From AC-32 sp963755635 (GTDB taxonomy: Bacteria; Actinomycetota; Thermoleophilia; Gaiellales; Gaiellaceae), in contig CAVWKS010000036.1 in assembly GCA_963755635.1 (NCBI GenBank), forward strand, positions 588,412 through 652,411: a stretch of 64,000 bases of DNA. Reading direction: 5' to 3'. Below the pieces are notes generated by a model. The model ran no database searches, had not been told where the DNA came from, and saw nothing but the letters and a program-made list of their open reading frames with translations. Position numbers and translations under genes: made by a program. Below are positions 15,271 to 23,164 of this stretch, one piece after another (the first letter of the stretch is position 1; each line of letters begins with the position of its first letter).

Positions 15271-16148
15271 TGCACGCGGACGAAGTCAACACCGGCTCGA
15301 AGCTCGCGCGGCGACTGCTGGCCGCGCAGTTCCCGCAGTGGGCCGGTCTGCCGCTCGAGCCGGTGCGCTTCTTCGGTACCGACAACGCGATCTACCGGCT
15401 CGGGGACGAGCTCTCGGTGCGACTGCCACGTCGGGAGCAGAACGTCCTGCAGCTGCACAAGGAGCTCCGCTGGTTGCCGGGGCTCGCGCCGCGCCTGCCG
15501 CTGGCGATCCCCGAGCCGGTGGCGAAGGGCGAGCCGGGCGAGGGCTACCCGCTCGAGTGGGCGGTGTACCGCTGGCTCCCGGGCGAGGCGGCCTACGAGA
15601 CGCCGCCCGACAAGCCGGAGCGGGAGCTTGCCGCCTTCCTGCTGGCGCTGCAGCGGATCGACCCAACAGGTGGGCCGCCTCCCGGTGAGCACAACTTCTT
15701 CCGAGGCGAGCCGCTCGCGCCCCGAGACCGGCTCACGCGCGAGTCGATCGCGCAGCTCGGGCTCGAGCGCGAGGCGCTGCCCATCTGGGAGGCGGCGCTC
15801 GCCGCGCCGAGGTGGGACGCGGCGCCGGTCTGGATCCATGGCGACCTCGACGCGCGCAACGTTCTGGTCGCGGGTGGCCGAATCAGCGGCGTCGTCGACT
15901 TCGGCGGGCTCGGCGTCGGCGACCCGGCCTGCGACGTGATGGTCGCGTGGAAGCTGGTGGGCGGCGAGGCCCGCGAGCGCTTCCGTCGTGAGCTCGGCGC
16001 CGACGACGCGACGTGGGCCCGCGCGAAGGGATGGGCGCTCACGACGGCCGTCAACGCGCTGACGTACTACACGGACGAGACGAACCCGCTGCTCGTCCGT
16101 GAGGCCCGCGCCTGGCTCGCCGAGGTGCTGGCCGGTTCGCCTGCATAA
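15267..16148 (+). CDS. Aminoglycoside phosphotransferase-like kinase
   Basis: 293 residues from ATG 15267, overlapping the stop of the TetM-like gene (ATGA), so the two are co-translated. APH fold: N-lobe VRFFGTDNAIYRLGDELSVR, hinge EWAVYRWLPGE, catalytic loop VWIHGDLDARNVLV and metal site GVVDFGGLGVGDPACDVMVA. This is the catalytic His-Gly-Asp and DFG-like pair of the APH/choline kinase group. Substrate may be an antibiotic or a small metabolite; coupling to a ribosome-protection gene leans to the former but does not prove it. Confidence 0.87.
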   Translation: MMHADEVNTGSKLARRLLAAQFPQWAGLPLEPVRFFGTDNAIYRLGDELSVRLPRREQNVLQLHKELRWLPGLAPRLPLAIPEPVAKGEPGEGYPLEWAVYRWLPGEAAYETPPDKPERELAAFLLALQRIDPTGGPPPGEHNFFRGEPLAPRDRLTRESIAQLGLEREALPIWEAALAAPRWDAAPVWIHGDLDARNVLVAGGRISGVVDFGGLGVGDPACDVMVAWKLVGGEARERFRRELGADDATWARAKGWALTTAVNALTYYTDETNPLLVREARAWLAEVLAGSPA

Positions 16149-16157
16149 GCTTCGTAT

Positions 16158-17498
16158 ATGACAAGGACACGGGTGCTGATCGCGGGCGCGGCCGGCCGCG
16201 ACTTCCACAACTTCAACCTCGTCTTCCGCGGCCGCGAGGAGTACGAGGTGGTCGCGTTCACGGCGACGCAGATCCCGAACATCGACGGGCGCGTCTATCC
16301 GCGCGAGCTGGCGGGCGAGCTGTATCCGAACGGGATCCCGATCGCGCCGGAGAGCGAGCTCTCGGAGCTGATCGAAGAGCGCCAGATCGACGAGGTCGTC
16401 TTCGCCTACTCCGACGTCACACACGAGCACGTGATGCACATCGCCTCGCGGGCGCTTGCCGCCGGCGCGGCCTTCCGGCTGATCTCGCCGCGCGAGACGA
16501 TGCTGGCCTCATCGAAGCCGGTCGTCGCGGTCTGCGCCGTGCGCACGGGCTCCGGCAAGAGCCAGACGACCCGCCACATCGCCGCGATTCTGCGCGAGGC
16601 GGGCAACCGCGTCGCGGTCCTGCGGCACCCGATGCCGTACGGCGACCTCGCCGCGCAGGCCGTCCAGCGCTTCGAGCGCTACGAGGATCTCGACGCCGCC
16701 GATGCGACGATCGAGGAGCGCGAGGAGTACGAGCCGCACATCGCCGAGGGCAACCTCGTCTTCGCGGGGATCGACTACGCGGCGATCCTCGACCGCGCCG
16801 AGCAGGAGGCCGACGTGATCCTCTGGGACGGCGGCAACAACGACACGCCGTTCATCAAGCCGAACCTGGACGTCGTGGTCGTCGACCCGCACCGGCCCGG
16901 CCACGAGCTGCGCTACCACCCGGGCGAGACGAACCTTCGGATGGCCGACGTCTGCGTCGTGAACAAGGTCGACAGCGCGCCGCAGGAGGGCGTCGACGCG
17001 GTGCTCGACTCGATTCGGGCGAACAATCCCGACGCGCGGATCGTGCTGGCGGCTTCGCCGTTCGTCGTCGAGGGCGACGCGGCCGAGATCGCCGGCAAAC
17101 GGGTGCTCGCGATCGAGGACGGCCCGACGCTGACGCACGGCGAGATGACCTACGGCGCTGCGGTGCTCGCCGCGAAGGCGAACGGCGCCGCTGAGCTGAT
17201 CGACCCACGCGGGGCCGCCGTCGGCTCGATCGCCGAGACGTTCAGGCAGTACCCGCACGTCGGCGCGCTGCTCCCCGCGATGGGCTACGGGAAGCAGCAG
17301 ATGGACGACCTGCGCGCGACGATCGAGGCCTCCGGCGCCGAGCTCGTCCTGATCGGAACCCCGATCGACCTGCGACGGCTGATCGACTTCCAGGTGCCCG
17401 CGCTGCGGATCACCTACCGCTTGCAGGAGGTCGGCGAGCCGACGCTCAAGGACGTCCTCCGCGAGCAAGGCTTGATCGGCGACGAAGCGCTGGTTTGA
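16158..17498 (+). CDS. Cyclic 2,3-diphosphoglycerate synthetase-like P-loop protein
   Basis: 446 residues. N-terminal Rossmann-like part TRVLIAGAAGRDFHNFN, then a P-loop RTGSGKSQTTRHIAAILR near 129-146 and a DVCVVNKVDSAP GTPase-like NKxD segment. This layout is that of archaeal cyclic 2,3-diphosphoglycerate synthetase (cpgs), which cyclises 2,3-bisphosphoglycerate with ATP to make a compatible solute. Bacterial members are widespread and of unproven function. Directly coupled to carbamate kinase through a TTGA overlap, which suggests a nucleotide-linked carbamoyl or acyl-phosphate step. Confidence 0.8.
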   Translation: MTRTRVLIAGAAGRDFHNFNLVFRGREEYEVVAFTATQIPNIDGRVYPRELAGELYPNGIPIAPESELSELIEERQIDEVVFAYSDVTHEHVMHIASRALAAGAAFRLISPRETMLASSKPVVAVCAVRTGSGKSQTTRHIAAILREAGNRVAVLRHPMPYGDLAAQAVQRFERYEDLDAADATIEEREEYEPHIAEGNLVFAGIDYAAILDRAEQEADVILWDGGNNDTPFIKPNLDVVVVDPHRPGHELRYHPGETNLRMADVCVVNKVDSAPQEGVDAVLDSIRANNPDARIVLAASPFVVEGDAAEIAGKRVLAIEDGPTLTHGEMTYGAAVLAAKANGAAELIDPRGAAVGSIAETFRQYPHVGALLPAMGYGKQQMDDLRATIEASGAELVLIGTPIDLRRLIDFQVPALRITYRLQEVGEPTLKDVLREQGLIGDEALV

Positions 17499-18409
17499 CG
17501 GCGGTCGTCGCGCTCGGCGGCAACGCGCTGATGCGGCCGGGCGAGCGGGGCACCGCGGCCGAGCAGCGCGCGAACCTGCGCGAGGCCTGCGCGGCGCTCA
17601 GGCCGCTGCTTGACGAAGACCGGCTGGTGATCACGCACGGGAACGGCCCGCAGGTCGGCAACGAGCTGCTGCGCCACGAGCGGGCCGCCGACGAGGCGCC
17701 GCCGCTGCCGCTCTACCTCGCCGTGGCCCAGACCCAGGCCGAGATCGGCGCGCTGCTCGAGAGCGAGCTCGCGCCCGTCGCAGGACGGCCGGTCGCGTGC
17801 CTGCTGACGCACGTCGTCGTCGCGGAGGACGATCCCGCTTTCGCCGAGCCGACGAAGCCGGTCGGGCCCTTCTACGACGAGGCCCGGGCGCACGAGCTCG
17901 AGCGGGAGCGTGGCTGGCAGGTCGTGCACGACGCGGGCCGCGGCTGGCGACGGGTCGTGCCCTCGCCGCAGCCGCTGGAGGTGGTCGAGCTCGACGCGCT
18001 CCGCTCGCTGCTCGACGGAGGAACGATCGCGATCGCGTGCGGCGGGGGCGGGATCCCGGTGGCTCGGCGCGACGGCCGGCTGGCGGGAGTGGACGCGGTG
18101 ATCGACAAGGACCGCGCGTCCTCGGTGCTCGCGCGGGCGCTCGGGGCCGAGCGGCTGGTGATCCTCACCGAGGTGCCGGCGGTCTACCGCGACTTCGGCG
18201 AGGGCAGCCAGGAGGAGGTGCGCGAGCTCTCGGACGGCGAAGCTAGCGGGCTCGCGAGGGAGCTCGAGGCCGGCTCGATGCGGCCGAAGCTCGAGGCCGC
18301 CGCCGACTTCGCGCGGGAGACCGGGCACGAGGCGCTCGTCACCTCGCCGGCCGCCCTGGCGGACGCGCTGGCGGGCTCAGCCGGTACGCGAATCCGTCCC
18401 GGCTCGTAG
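17495..18409 (+). CDS. arcC: Carbamate kinase
   Basis: 304 residues from a TTG that overlaps the previous stop (TTGA). Amino-acid-kinase fold with the carbamate kinase signatures VVALGGNALMRPGERG, VITHGNGPQVGNELLR, VVAEDDPAFAEPTKPVGPFY, IACGGGGIPVARRDG, GVDAVIDKDRASSVLA and GSMRPKLEAAADFA. The enzyme interconverts carbamoyl phosphate plus ADP with carbamate plus ATP. No arginine deiminase or ornithine carbamoyltransferase is next to it; the partner is the cDPG-synthetase-like gene instead. Confidence 0.93.
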   Translation: MTAVVALGGNALMRPGERGTAAEQRANLREACAALRPLLDEDRLVITHGNGPQVGNELLRHERAADEAPPLPLYLAVAQTQAEIGALLESELAPVAGRPVACLLTHVVVAEDDPAFAEPTKPVGPFYDEARAHELERERGWQVVHDAGRGWRRVVPSPQPLEVVELDALRSLLDGGTIAIACGGGGIPVARRDGRLAGVDAVIDKDRASSVLARALGAERLVILTEVPAVYRDFGEGSQEEVRELSDGEASGLARELEAGSMRPKLEAAADFARETGHEALVTSPAALADALAGSAGTRIRPGS

Positions 18410-18461
18410 TTTTCGCGGCTGGCCTCGCCATGACGCTGCCCGCCGTCTTAAGGTGAGCTGA

Positions 18462-19165
18462 GTGTTCGGCCTCGACACCTGGCTCGCCGGCTTCTCCGAC
18501 GGAACGACGCTGCTCGTCGTCGCACTGGTCGCGACGCTTCTCGGGTTGCGCCATGCCACCGACCCCGACCACCTGGCCGCGGTCACCACGCTGATCGCGG
18601 GAACCGAGGAGCGCGCCGCGAAGGCGGCGGCCCGCCTCGGCGCGGCCTGGGGCTCGGGGCACGCGACCAGTCTCTTCCTGTTCGGCGTGCCGATCGTCTG
18701 CTTCAAGGCGTACCTGCCGGACCGGGTCGAGCAAGGCGCGGAGACGACGGTCGGATCCTGATCGTAGGGCTCGCGCTCTGGCTGCTCGTACGCTGGCGAC
18801 GCGGCCTCTTTCACGTACACGTCCGCGCCTGCTCGAAGCATCCGCACGCAACCGCCCGTGCGCGCAGCCCGCTGCAGGCCTACGGGATCGGGCTCGTCCA
18901 CGGCATGGCTGGCAGCGCCGGGGTCGGCGTGCTCCTCCTCGGCTCGATCGACGATCGCGCGCTGGCACTCGCCGCGCTCGCGATCTTCGCCTTCTGCACC
19001 GCACTCTCGATGGCGATCATGTCGACCGGCTTCGGCCGCGTCCTCGCCTCGGCGCGGCTGCGCGCCTCGTTCGACCGGCTGGCGCCCGGGCTCGCGCTCG
19101 TGAGCCTCGCCTTCGGCGCCTGGTACGCGCTTGGCGCCCTGGACCTCGCGCCACACTTCTTCTGA
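18462..19165 (+). pseudogene. NicO/NiCoT-type nickel-cobalt permease, frameshifted
   Basis: Starts at GTG 18462 after AAGGTGAG. The first 99 residues carry LGLRHATDPDHLAAVTTLIA, the metal-signature helix (HATDPDH) of nickel/cobalt transporters, and GSGHATSLFLFG. The frame ends at a TGA at 18759, but the next frame continues without a break as LIVGLALWLLVRWRRG, GLVHGMAGSAGVGVLLLG and the final helices to 19165. Re-reading one base near 18757 restores a full-length protein, so this is either a one-base deletion, a sequencing error, or a programmed -1 shift. Transport of nickel or cobalt would fit the cobalamin-using regulator elsewhere. Confidence 0.75.
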
Positions 19166-19218
19166 CGCCCGCGACCGCGGCGACCCGCTGGCGCTCGTCA
19201 TGCCGTAGCCTCAGCGCC

Positions 19219-19379
19219 GTGCCCCGCCCAGTGATGCCGCCGAGTTTCTGGGTCGCGAGCACCAAGCCAGGAGCCGCACTCGTCCGCGGCCAAGGCTGGT
19301 TGCCTTGGCAAGGGCGAGGGTGGCTCGTGGCGCCGCGTGATCGCGGGCCGAAGCCGGCATGTATCGCTGGACGGGGCAC
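19219..19379. repeat. Structured dispersed repeat, copy 1 (161 bp)
   Basis: An element framed by inverted repeats: 19219-19235 pairs with 19363-19379 over 17 positions with one mismatch and one wobble. Inside, further helices: 19266-19275 with 19322-19331, 19279-19285 with 19312-19318, an apical hairpin 19289-19296 with 19302-19309, and a small hairpin 19333-19337 with 19342-19346. A second copy at 43648-43809 keeps the fold while changing bases on both sides of helices. It ends three bases before the rhomboid start codon. Confidence 0.75.
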
Positions 19380-19382
19380 TAG

Positions 19383-20087
19383 GTGCTCCCGCTCAAGGAC
19401 AACGTCCCGACGCGGACGTTCCCGGTCGTCACGGTCGCGCTGATCGCTGCCAACACGATCGTCTGGCTCTGGGAGTGGCGGACCGGCGTGAATCACGACG
19501 TCTTCCGCTACGGCTACTACCCGTGCGCGCTGCACGGGCCCTGCGTGCAGCCCGCGACGCTCTTCCACCACATCGGGTGGTATTTCGCCGTCTTCACGGC
19601 GATGTTCATGCACGGCAGCTGGATCCACATCGGCGGGAACATGCTCTTCCTCTGGATCTTCGGCAACAACATCGAGGACGCGCTCGGCAGGATGCGCTTC
19701 CTGCTCTGGTACCTCGCGGCCGGGGTCGCGGCGATTGCCGCTCAAACCGCCGTCACGGTCTGGTTCTCGACGGCCTCCGGCGCGAGCATCCCGAACGTCG
19801 GCGCGTCGGGCGCGATCGCCGGCGTGCTCGGCGCGTACCTGGTGCTGCTGCCGAACGCGAAGGTGCTGACCGCCTTCTGGATCATCTTGATCTTCCTCCG
19901 CGAGATCCCTGCGGTGGTCTTTCTCGGCGTCTGGTTCCTGTTCCAGCTCTGGGACGGCGGCTTCGCCATCCTGCATCCGCAATCGGGCGGCGGCGTCGCG
20001 TTCTTCGCGCACATCGGCGGCTTTGCCTTCGGGGCGGCGACCGTTCTGCTCGTCGCCGTGCGCAGACCGTTACGGCCGACCTGGTGA
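19383..20087 (+). CDS. Rhomboid-family intramembrane serine protease
   Basis: 234 residues, six or seven helices. Catalytic serine in NVGASGAIAGVLGAY (S142) and catalytic histidine in FAHIGGFAFG (H210). The HGSWIHIGGNMLFLWIFG segment (82-94) is the usual rhomboid HxxxN region. An L1-type insert runs about 34-66 and includes PCALHGPC with two cysteines. GTG start at 19383; the only Shine-Dalgarno-like bases are the GGGG at 19373-19376, which belong to the terminal stem of the repeat element. A tiny membrane ORF overlaps its stop. Confidence 0.92.
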   Translation: MLPLKDNVPTRTFPVVTVALIAANTIVWLWEWRTGVNHDVFRYGYYPCALHGPCVQPATLFHHIGWYFAVFTAMFMHGSWIHIGGNMLFLWIFGNNIEDALGRMRFLLWYLAAGVAAIAAQTAVTVWFSTASGASIPNVGASGAIAGVLGAYLVLLPNAKVLTAFWIILIFLREIPAVVFLGVWFLFQLWDGGFAILHPQSGGGVAFFAHIGGFAFGAATVLLVAVRRPLRPTW

Positions 20088-20173
20088 GCTCCGGGCTGCT
20101 CACGGACATCGCGCTCGCGGCGGGCGCGGTCGGGCTGCTCGTCGTTCTGATCTACCTGTTTTCCGGGGATTGA
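20084..20173 (+). CDS. 29-aa single-helix membrane peptide coupled to rhomboid
   Basis: A GTG at 20084 overlaps the rhomboid stop (GTGA), giving a 29-residue product: a short N-terminus, one hydrophobic helix IALAAGAVGLLVVLIYLF, and the end SGD. The overlap is the same coupling device used by other gene pairs in this window. Function unknown; small enough to be missed by gene callers. It could be a partner or substrate of the protease. Confidence 0.5.
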   Translation: MSSGLLTDIALAAGAVGLLVVLIYLFSGD

Positions 20174-20208
20174 GGAATGGCCGGGATGGTTATTTCGTTT
20201 TGAGAGGC

Positions 20209-20451
20209 ATGACCAACATCGACCAAATTCGAGACGAGATCGACCTCGCGACCGAGCGGCGCACGGAGCTCTGGCACTTGCTCTCCGAGGGCCACGACGC
20301 CGAGCTCGCGGCCGAGCTGCACCAGCTCGAGGAGCGCATCGCCGCGCTCTGGGACGAGCAGCGCTCGCTCAAGGCCCGCGCACGCTTCGGCGACCGCGAC
20401 GAGATCATCAAGCGCGCCCGCCACGAAGAGCGGCTCGCGCGCGCAGCCTGA
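20209..20451 (+). CDS. Small coiled-coil protein of unknown function (80 aa)
   Basis: Starts at ATG 20209 after GAGAGG at 20202-20207. Almost fully helical and charged: IDQIRDEIDLATERRTELW, AELHQLEERIAALWDEQRS, and a basic tail RARHEERLARAA. Heptad-like spacing suggests a coiled coil. No family recognised. A strong terminator follows 25 bases after its stop, so it ends the rhomboid transcription unit. Confidence 0.7.
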   Translation: MTNIDQIRDEIDLATERRTELWHLLSEGHDAELAAELHQLEERIAALWDEQRSLKARARFGDRDEIIKRARHEERLARAA

Positions 20452-20475
20452 CCCAAGTCCTTTCCGTGAACGGAC

Positions 20476-20513
20476 AGAGCCGGCGGCCTTTGAAGAGCCG
20501 CCGGCTCTTTCTT
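20476..20513 (+). terminator. Rho-independent terminator
   Basis: A perfect 12-bp stem, 20476-20487 with 20497-20508 (AGAGCCGGCGGC), a nine-base loop, and a TTTCTT run. It closes the rhomboid-coiled-coil unit before the phosphoesterase gene. Confidence 0.85.
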
Positions 20514-20569
20514 CTCCGGCGCTCGCGCTGAGCTAGGCTCGGAGTGCCGTCGAAGTGAGGGGGAAGGCC

Positions 20570-22036
20570 ATGAGCGCGAAGGCCGGAGCGAAGGGCGACC
20601 GGGTCGAGGTCGAGGTCGACGCCGCGGTCAAAGCTCTTCAGAAGATCGACCACATCGTCGTCCTGATGATGGAGAACCGGTCGTTCGACCACATGCTCGG
20701 CTACCTGCGGCTGACCGGCCGCCGCCCGGAGCTGGACGGCCTCGACGCGGGCATGGCCAACGTCTACCACGACCGCAGCGGGAAGTTTCCGCGCTACGAC
20801 GGGCTCAGCTTCGGCATCCACGAGCTGCTCGACACGCGGATGACGAAGGCGCAGGACCCGCCGCACGGCGGCTCGTCGGTCGACAAGCAGCTGAAGAACA
20901 AGAACGCCGGCTTCGTGCAGACGTACATGGACGAGCGCGGCGGGCCGCCTGAGGTGCACCCCGCGGACGTGATGGGCTACCACACCGGCAAGCACCTGCC
21001 GGTCTACGACCACCTGACCGAGAAGTTCTGCGTCTGCGACCGCTGGTTCAGCTCGGTGGCGGGCTCGACCTTCCCGAACCGGCTCTACGCGATGGCCGGC
21101 CGCGCGGCGGGCAAGCGGGAGAACATCGATCCGCCGATCTACCACCTCCATTCGTTCGTACGGCACCTCGACGGGGTCAAGGGCGTCTCGTGGGCCAATT
21201 TCGTCCACGACGTGACTCCGCTCCTGTGGGCGATCGACAACGACTACCCGATCCACAATCTCCTGGACGAGCACGTGGCCTGGTTCGACGGCCACTTCCG
21301 CCCGCCGCACTTCGGCGACACGTTCATCCAGCGCGCGGGCGCGGGGAAGCTGCCGAGCGTCTCCTGGATCGACCCGAGCTTCGCCGACCTGCGCACCGGG
21401 CTGACGCGGCTGATCTCGCCGCCGTCGAACGACGACCACCCGCCGTCCGACGTCGCCGCCGGCCAGGCGCTCGTGCTCAAGGTCTACGACGCGCTCGCGT
21501 CGAGCAAGCAGTGGGCGAAGACGCTGTTCGTGATCACCTACGACGAGCACGGCGGCTTCTTCGACCACGTCGTCCCGCCGGCGAACCCGCCCGACGACGA
21601 CCCGAAGGTCTTCAGCCGTTACGGCGTCCGCGTCCCGGCGATCGTCGTCTCGCCGCTGGTTACCCGTCGCAGCTTCTCGCACGTGGTCTTCGACCACACG
21701 TCGATCATCAAGACGATCCTGCTGCGCTTCGCCCGCAAGGGAAACACGATCCCGAACATGGGCAAGCGGGTCAGCAATGCGCAGCACCTCGGCGTCCTGC
21801 TGACGGAGCCGAAGCCGCGCCCACCGGAGACCCCGGAGCTCTACCGGCCGCTGGCCACCAAGATCGACGCGATCCGCAAGGACGCGACGCACGAGCAACT
21901 GACCCTCGGCGCCAACGCCCGAGCCGCAGCGAAGACCCAGCTCACCGACCTGCAGCACGACTACCTGTCGATCCAGACCGAGTTCATGAAGGAGCTGCAG
22001 AAGACCGCGCCGGAGAAGCTGGCCAAGTTCTACTAG
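20570..22036 (+). CDS. Phosphoesterase family protein (phospholipase C-like), no signal peptide
   Basis: 488 residues from ATG 20570, chosen because AGGGGGAAGG sits just upstream; a GTG at 20555 would put this site inside the gene. The core is the same as at 9349-10869: KIDHIVVLMMENRSFDHMLG, VFVQTYMDE-like loop, VSSVAGSTFPNRLYAMAGRA, VITYDEHGGFFDHVVPPANP and DHTSIIKTILLRFA. Unlike its paralogue it starts with a charged stretch (KAGAKGDRVEVEVDAAVK) and lacks an export signal. The C-terminus is a charged helix region. Likely hydrolyses phosphodiesters or phospholipids; substrate unknown. Confidence 0.87.
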   Translation: MSAKAGAKGDRVEVEVDAAVKALQKIDHIVVLMMENRSFDHMLGYLRLTGRRPELDGLDAGMANVYHDRSGKFPRYDGLSFGIHELLDTRMTKAQDPPHGGSSVDKQLKNKNAGFVQTYMDERGGPPEVHPADVMGYHTGKHLPVYDHLTEKFCVCDRWFSSVAGSTFPNRLYAMAGRAAGKRENIDPPIYHLHSFVRHLDGVKGVSWANFVHDVTPLLWAIDNDYPIHNLLDEHVAWFDGHFRPPHFGDTFIQRAGAGKLPSVSWIDPSFADLRTGLTRLISPPSNDDHPPSDVAAGQALVLKVYDALASSKQWAKTLFVITYDEHGGFFDHVVPPANPPDDDPKVFSRYGVRVPAIVVSPLVTRRSFSHVVFDHTSIIKTILLRFARKGNTIPNMGKRVSNAQHLGVLLTEPKPRPPETPELYRPLATKIDAIRKDATHEQLTLGANARAAAKTQLTDLQHDYLSIQTEFMKELQKTAPEKLAKFY

Positions 22037-22056
22037 CTCTACACTGTGACTCGCCC

Positions 22057-22129
22057 GGGGCGTTAGCTCAGCTGGGAGAGCGCCGGCTTTGCAAGCCGGA
22101 GGTCACCGGTTCGATCCCGGTACGCTCCA
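22057..22129 (+). tRNA. tRNA-Ala (anticodon TGC)
   Basis: A 73-base cloverleaf. The acceptor GGGGCGT pairs with ACGCTCC, discriminator A. The D arm reads GCTCAGCTGGGAGAGC, the anticodon stem CCGGC/GCCGG holds loop TTTGCAA with anticodon TGC, and the T arm is CCGGTTCGATCCCGG. CCA is not encoded. Confidence 0.97.
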
Positions 22130-22140
22130 CTCCGCTTTGC

Positions 22141-22166
22141 AGCGGCGCCTTCGGCGCCGCTTCTCG
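22141..22166 (+). terminator. Hairpin terminator after tRNA-Ala
   Basis: A 9-bp stem AGCGGCGCC (22141-22149) pairs with 22153-22161 around a TTC loop, followed by TTCTCGCTTC. It begins 11 bases after the tRNA and probably ends its transcript. Confidence 0.65.
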
Positions 22167-22169
22167 CTT

Positions 22170-22196
22170 CACGGGGGAAACCCGGTTTCCCCCGTG
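22170..22196. repeat. Perfect palindrome CGGGGGAAACC
   Basis: Bases 22170-22182 are the reverse complement of 22184-22196 around one central base, so an 11- to 13-bp hairpin. It follows the tRNA terminator directly. It may act as a second terminator or be one of the palindromic repeats scattered through such genomes; only one copy is in this window. The rest of the gap to 22345 shows no gene. Confidence 0.5.
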
Positions 22197-22345
22197 CGCC
22201 CCCTCGTCCGTCGATCCCCACCGCTGTAAGCCGCGCCCGCCATGTCGGTCGCGGCGGCGGATGCTTGCGTGCGCGTAGTTCGGCTCGAGCGGCCACGGCG
22301 ACTCCGGCGACCAGACGTCGCCGGAGTCTCCTGAAGGATCGCTTC

Positions 22346-22774
22346 CTAGTAGCCGGGCTGCGGCGCGTCGCTCCAGCGCACGATCAGCGCGTAGAGGACG
22401 ACGATGTTCAGCGTCAGCACGGTCAGCGCCCAGAGCGGGTACTGGGAGTTGCCGACGAAGCCGAGCTGAAGCAGGACGTTCAGGCTGCAGACGACGATCG
22501 TGAACCAGCGCGCCCAACTTGCCCCCGAGAGCAGTCCGAACCCGGCGAAGCCGAGGAGCACTCCCAGGATCATCATGATCCAGCCCCAGGTGGTCAGGTC
22601 GAAGACGATGATCTGATTCGGGGTCAGGACGTAGTACTGATCTCTGATCACCGCGATCAGGCCTTCGATGAAGTCGATCCCGGCGATGATCAACATCATC
22701 CAGCCGGCGAAGGCGATCCAGCCCGTCCAGGCGGTCGTTCGCGCCGTGCCGGCACTGCTTGCTGCGGTAGACAT
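22346..22774 (-). CDS. Four-helix membrane protein (DUF7144 type)
   Basis: 142 residues from ATG 22774, which has AAAGGAGTGAG just upstream. Four hydrophobic helices: TGWIAFAGWMMLIIAGIDF, DLTTWGWIMMILGVLLGFAG, a third starting WARWFTIVVCSLNVLLQLGF, and PLWALTVLTLNIVVLYALIV. The VFDLTTWGW stretch and GASWAR turn are typical of the actinobacterial DUF7144 membrane family. Function unknown. Confidence 0.85.
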   Translation of the reverse strand: MSTAASSAGTARTTAWTGWIAFAGWMMLIIAGIDFIEGLIAVIRDQYYVLTPNQIIVFDLTTWGWIMMILGVLLGFAGFGLLSGASWARWFTIVVCSLNVLLQLGFVGNSQYPLWALTVLTLNIVVLYALIVRWSDAPQPGY

Positions 22775-22882
22775 CTCACTCCTTTCGTCGAACCCCAGGC
22801 TGCGTTCTGCGCTTGCACCGAACCTCCTGCGCGGCGAACGGTCGGAGTGGCCGCGGGCCTCAGGCACGCTCGTCGATCGGCC

Positions 22883-23164
22883 TTAGTCCTGAGGCTTACT
22901 GACCTTCCCGGGCCAAACGCCGGTCCGGCGAAAGTAGCCGGTTGCGAACGTCCGATCCACAAGGGCTTTCACGCCACCGAAGACGGCGCCCTTGAGCATC
23001 GCGGCCACGACGACTTCACTCCAGCCTCGGGACTGCTCCATGGCCTGCGGCATCTCCGTCTCCTTGGCGAGAAACGCCCACAGCCTCTTGAAGATCGCCC
23101 CCGCCGCTCGGCTGGCAACCACACCGGCAAGGATTGCGAACGGCTTGTAAAGCAACTTCATCAT
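22883..23164 (-). CDS. DUF4235 small membrane protein
   Basis: 93 residues. The N-terminal helix MMKLLYKPFAILAGVVASRA, the central KRLWAFLAK and the amphipathic GWSEVVVAAMLKGAVFGGVK followed by RTFATGYFRRTGVWPG match DUF4235, a family of short actinobacterial proteins of unknown role, usually with two membrane segments. Two consecutive ATGs start it; no clear Shine-Dalgarno site. Confidence 0.8.
   Translation of the reverse strand: MMKLLYKPFAILAGVVASRAAGAIFKRLWAFLAKETEMPQAMEQSRGWSEVVVAAMLKGAVFGGVKALVDRTFATGYFRRTGVWPGKVSKPQD

Noticed and set aside
19219..19379. Repeat interpreted as a tRNA, 6S RNA or known riboswitch
   Set aside because: No anticodon or T-arm pattern, no aptamer core I recognise, and two nearly full copies with inverted ends argue against a housekeeping RNA.
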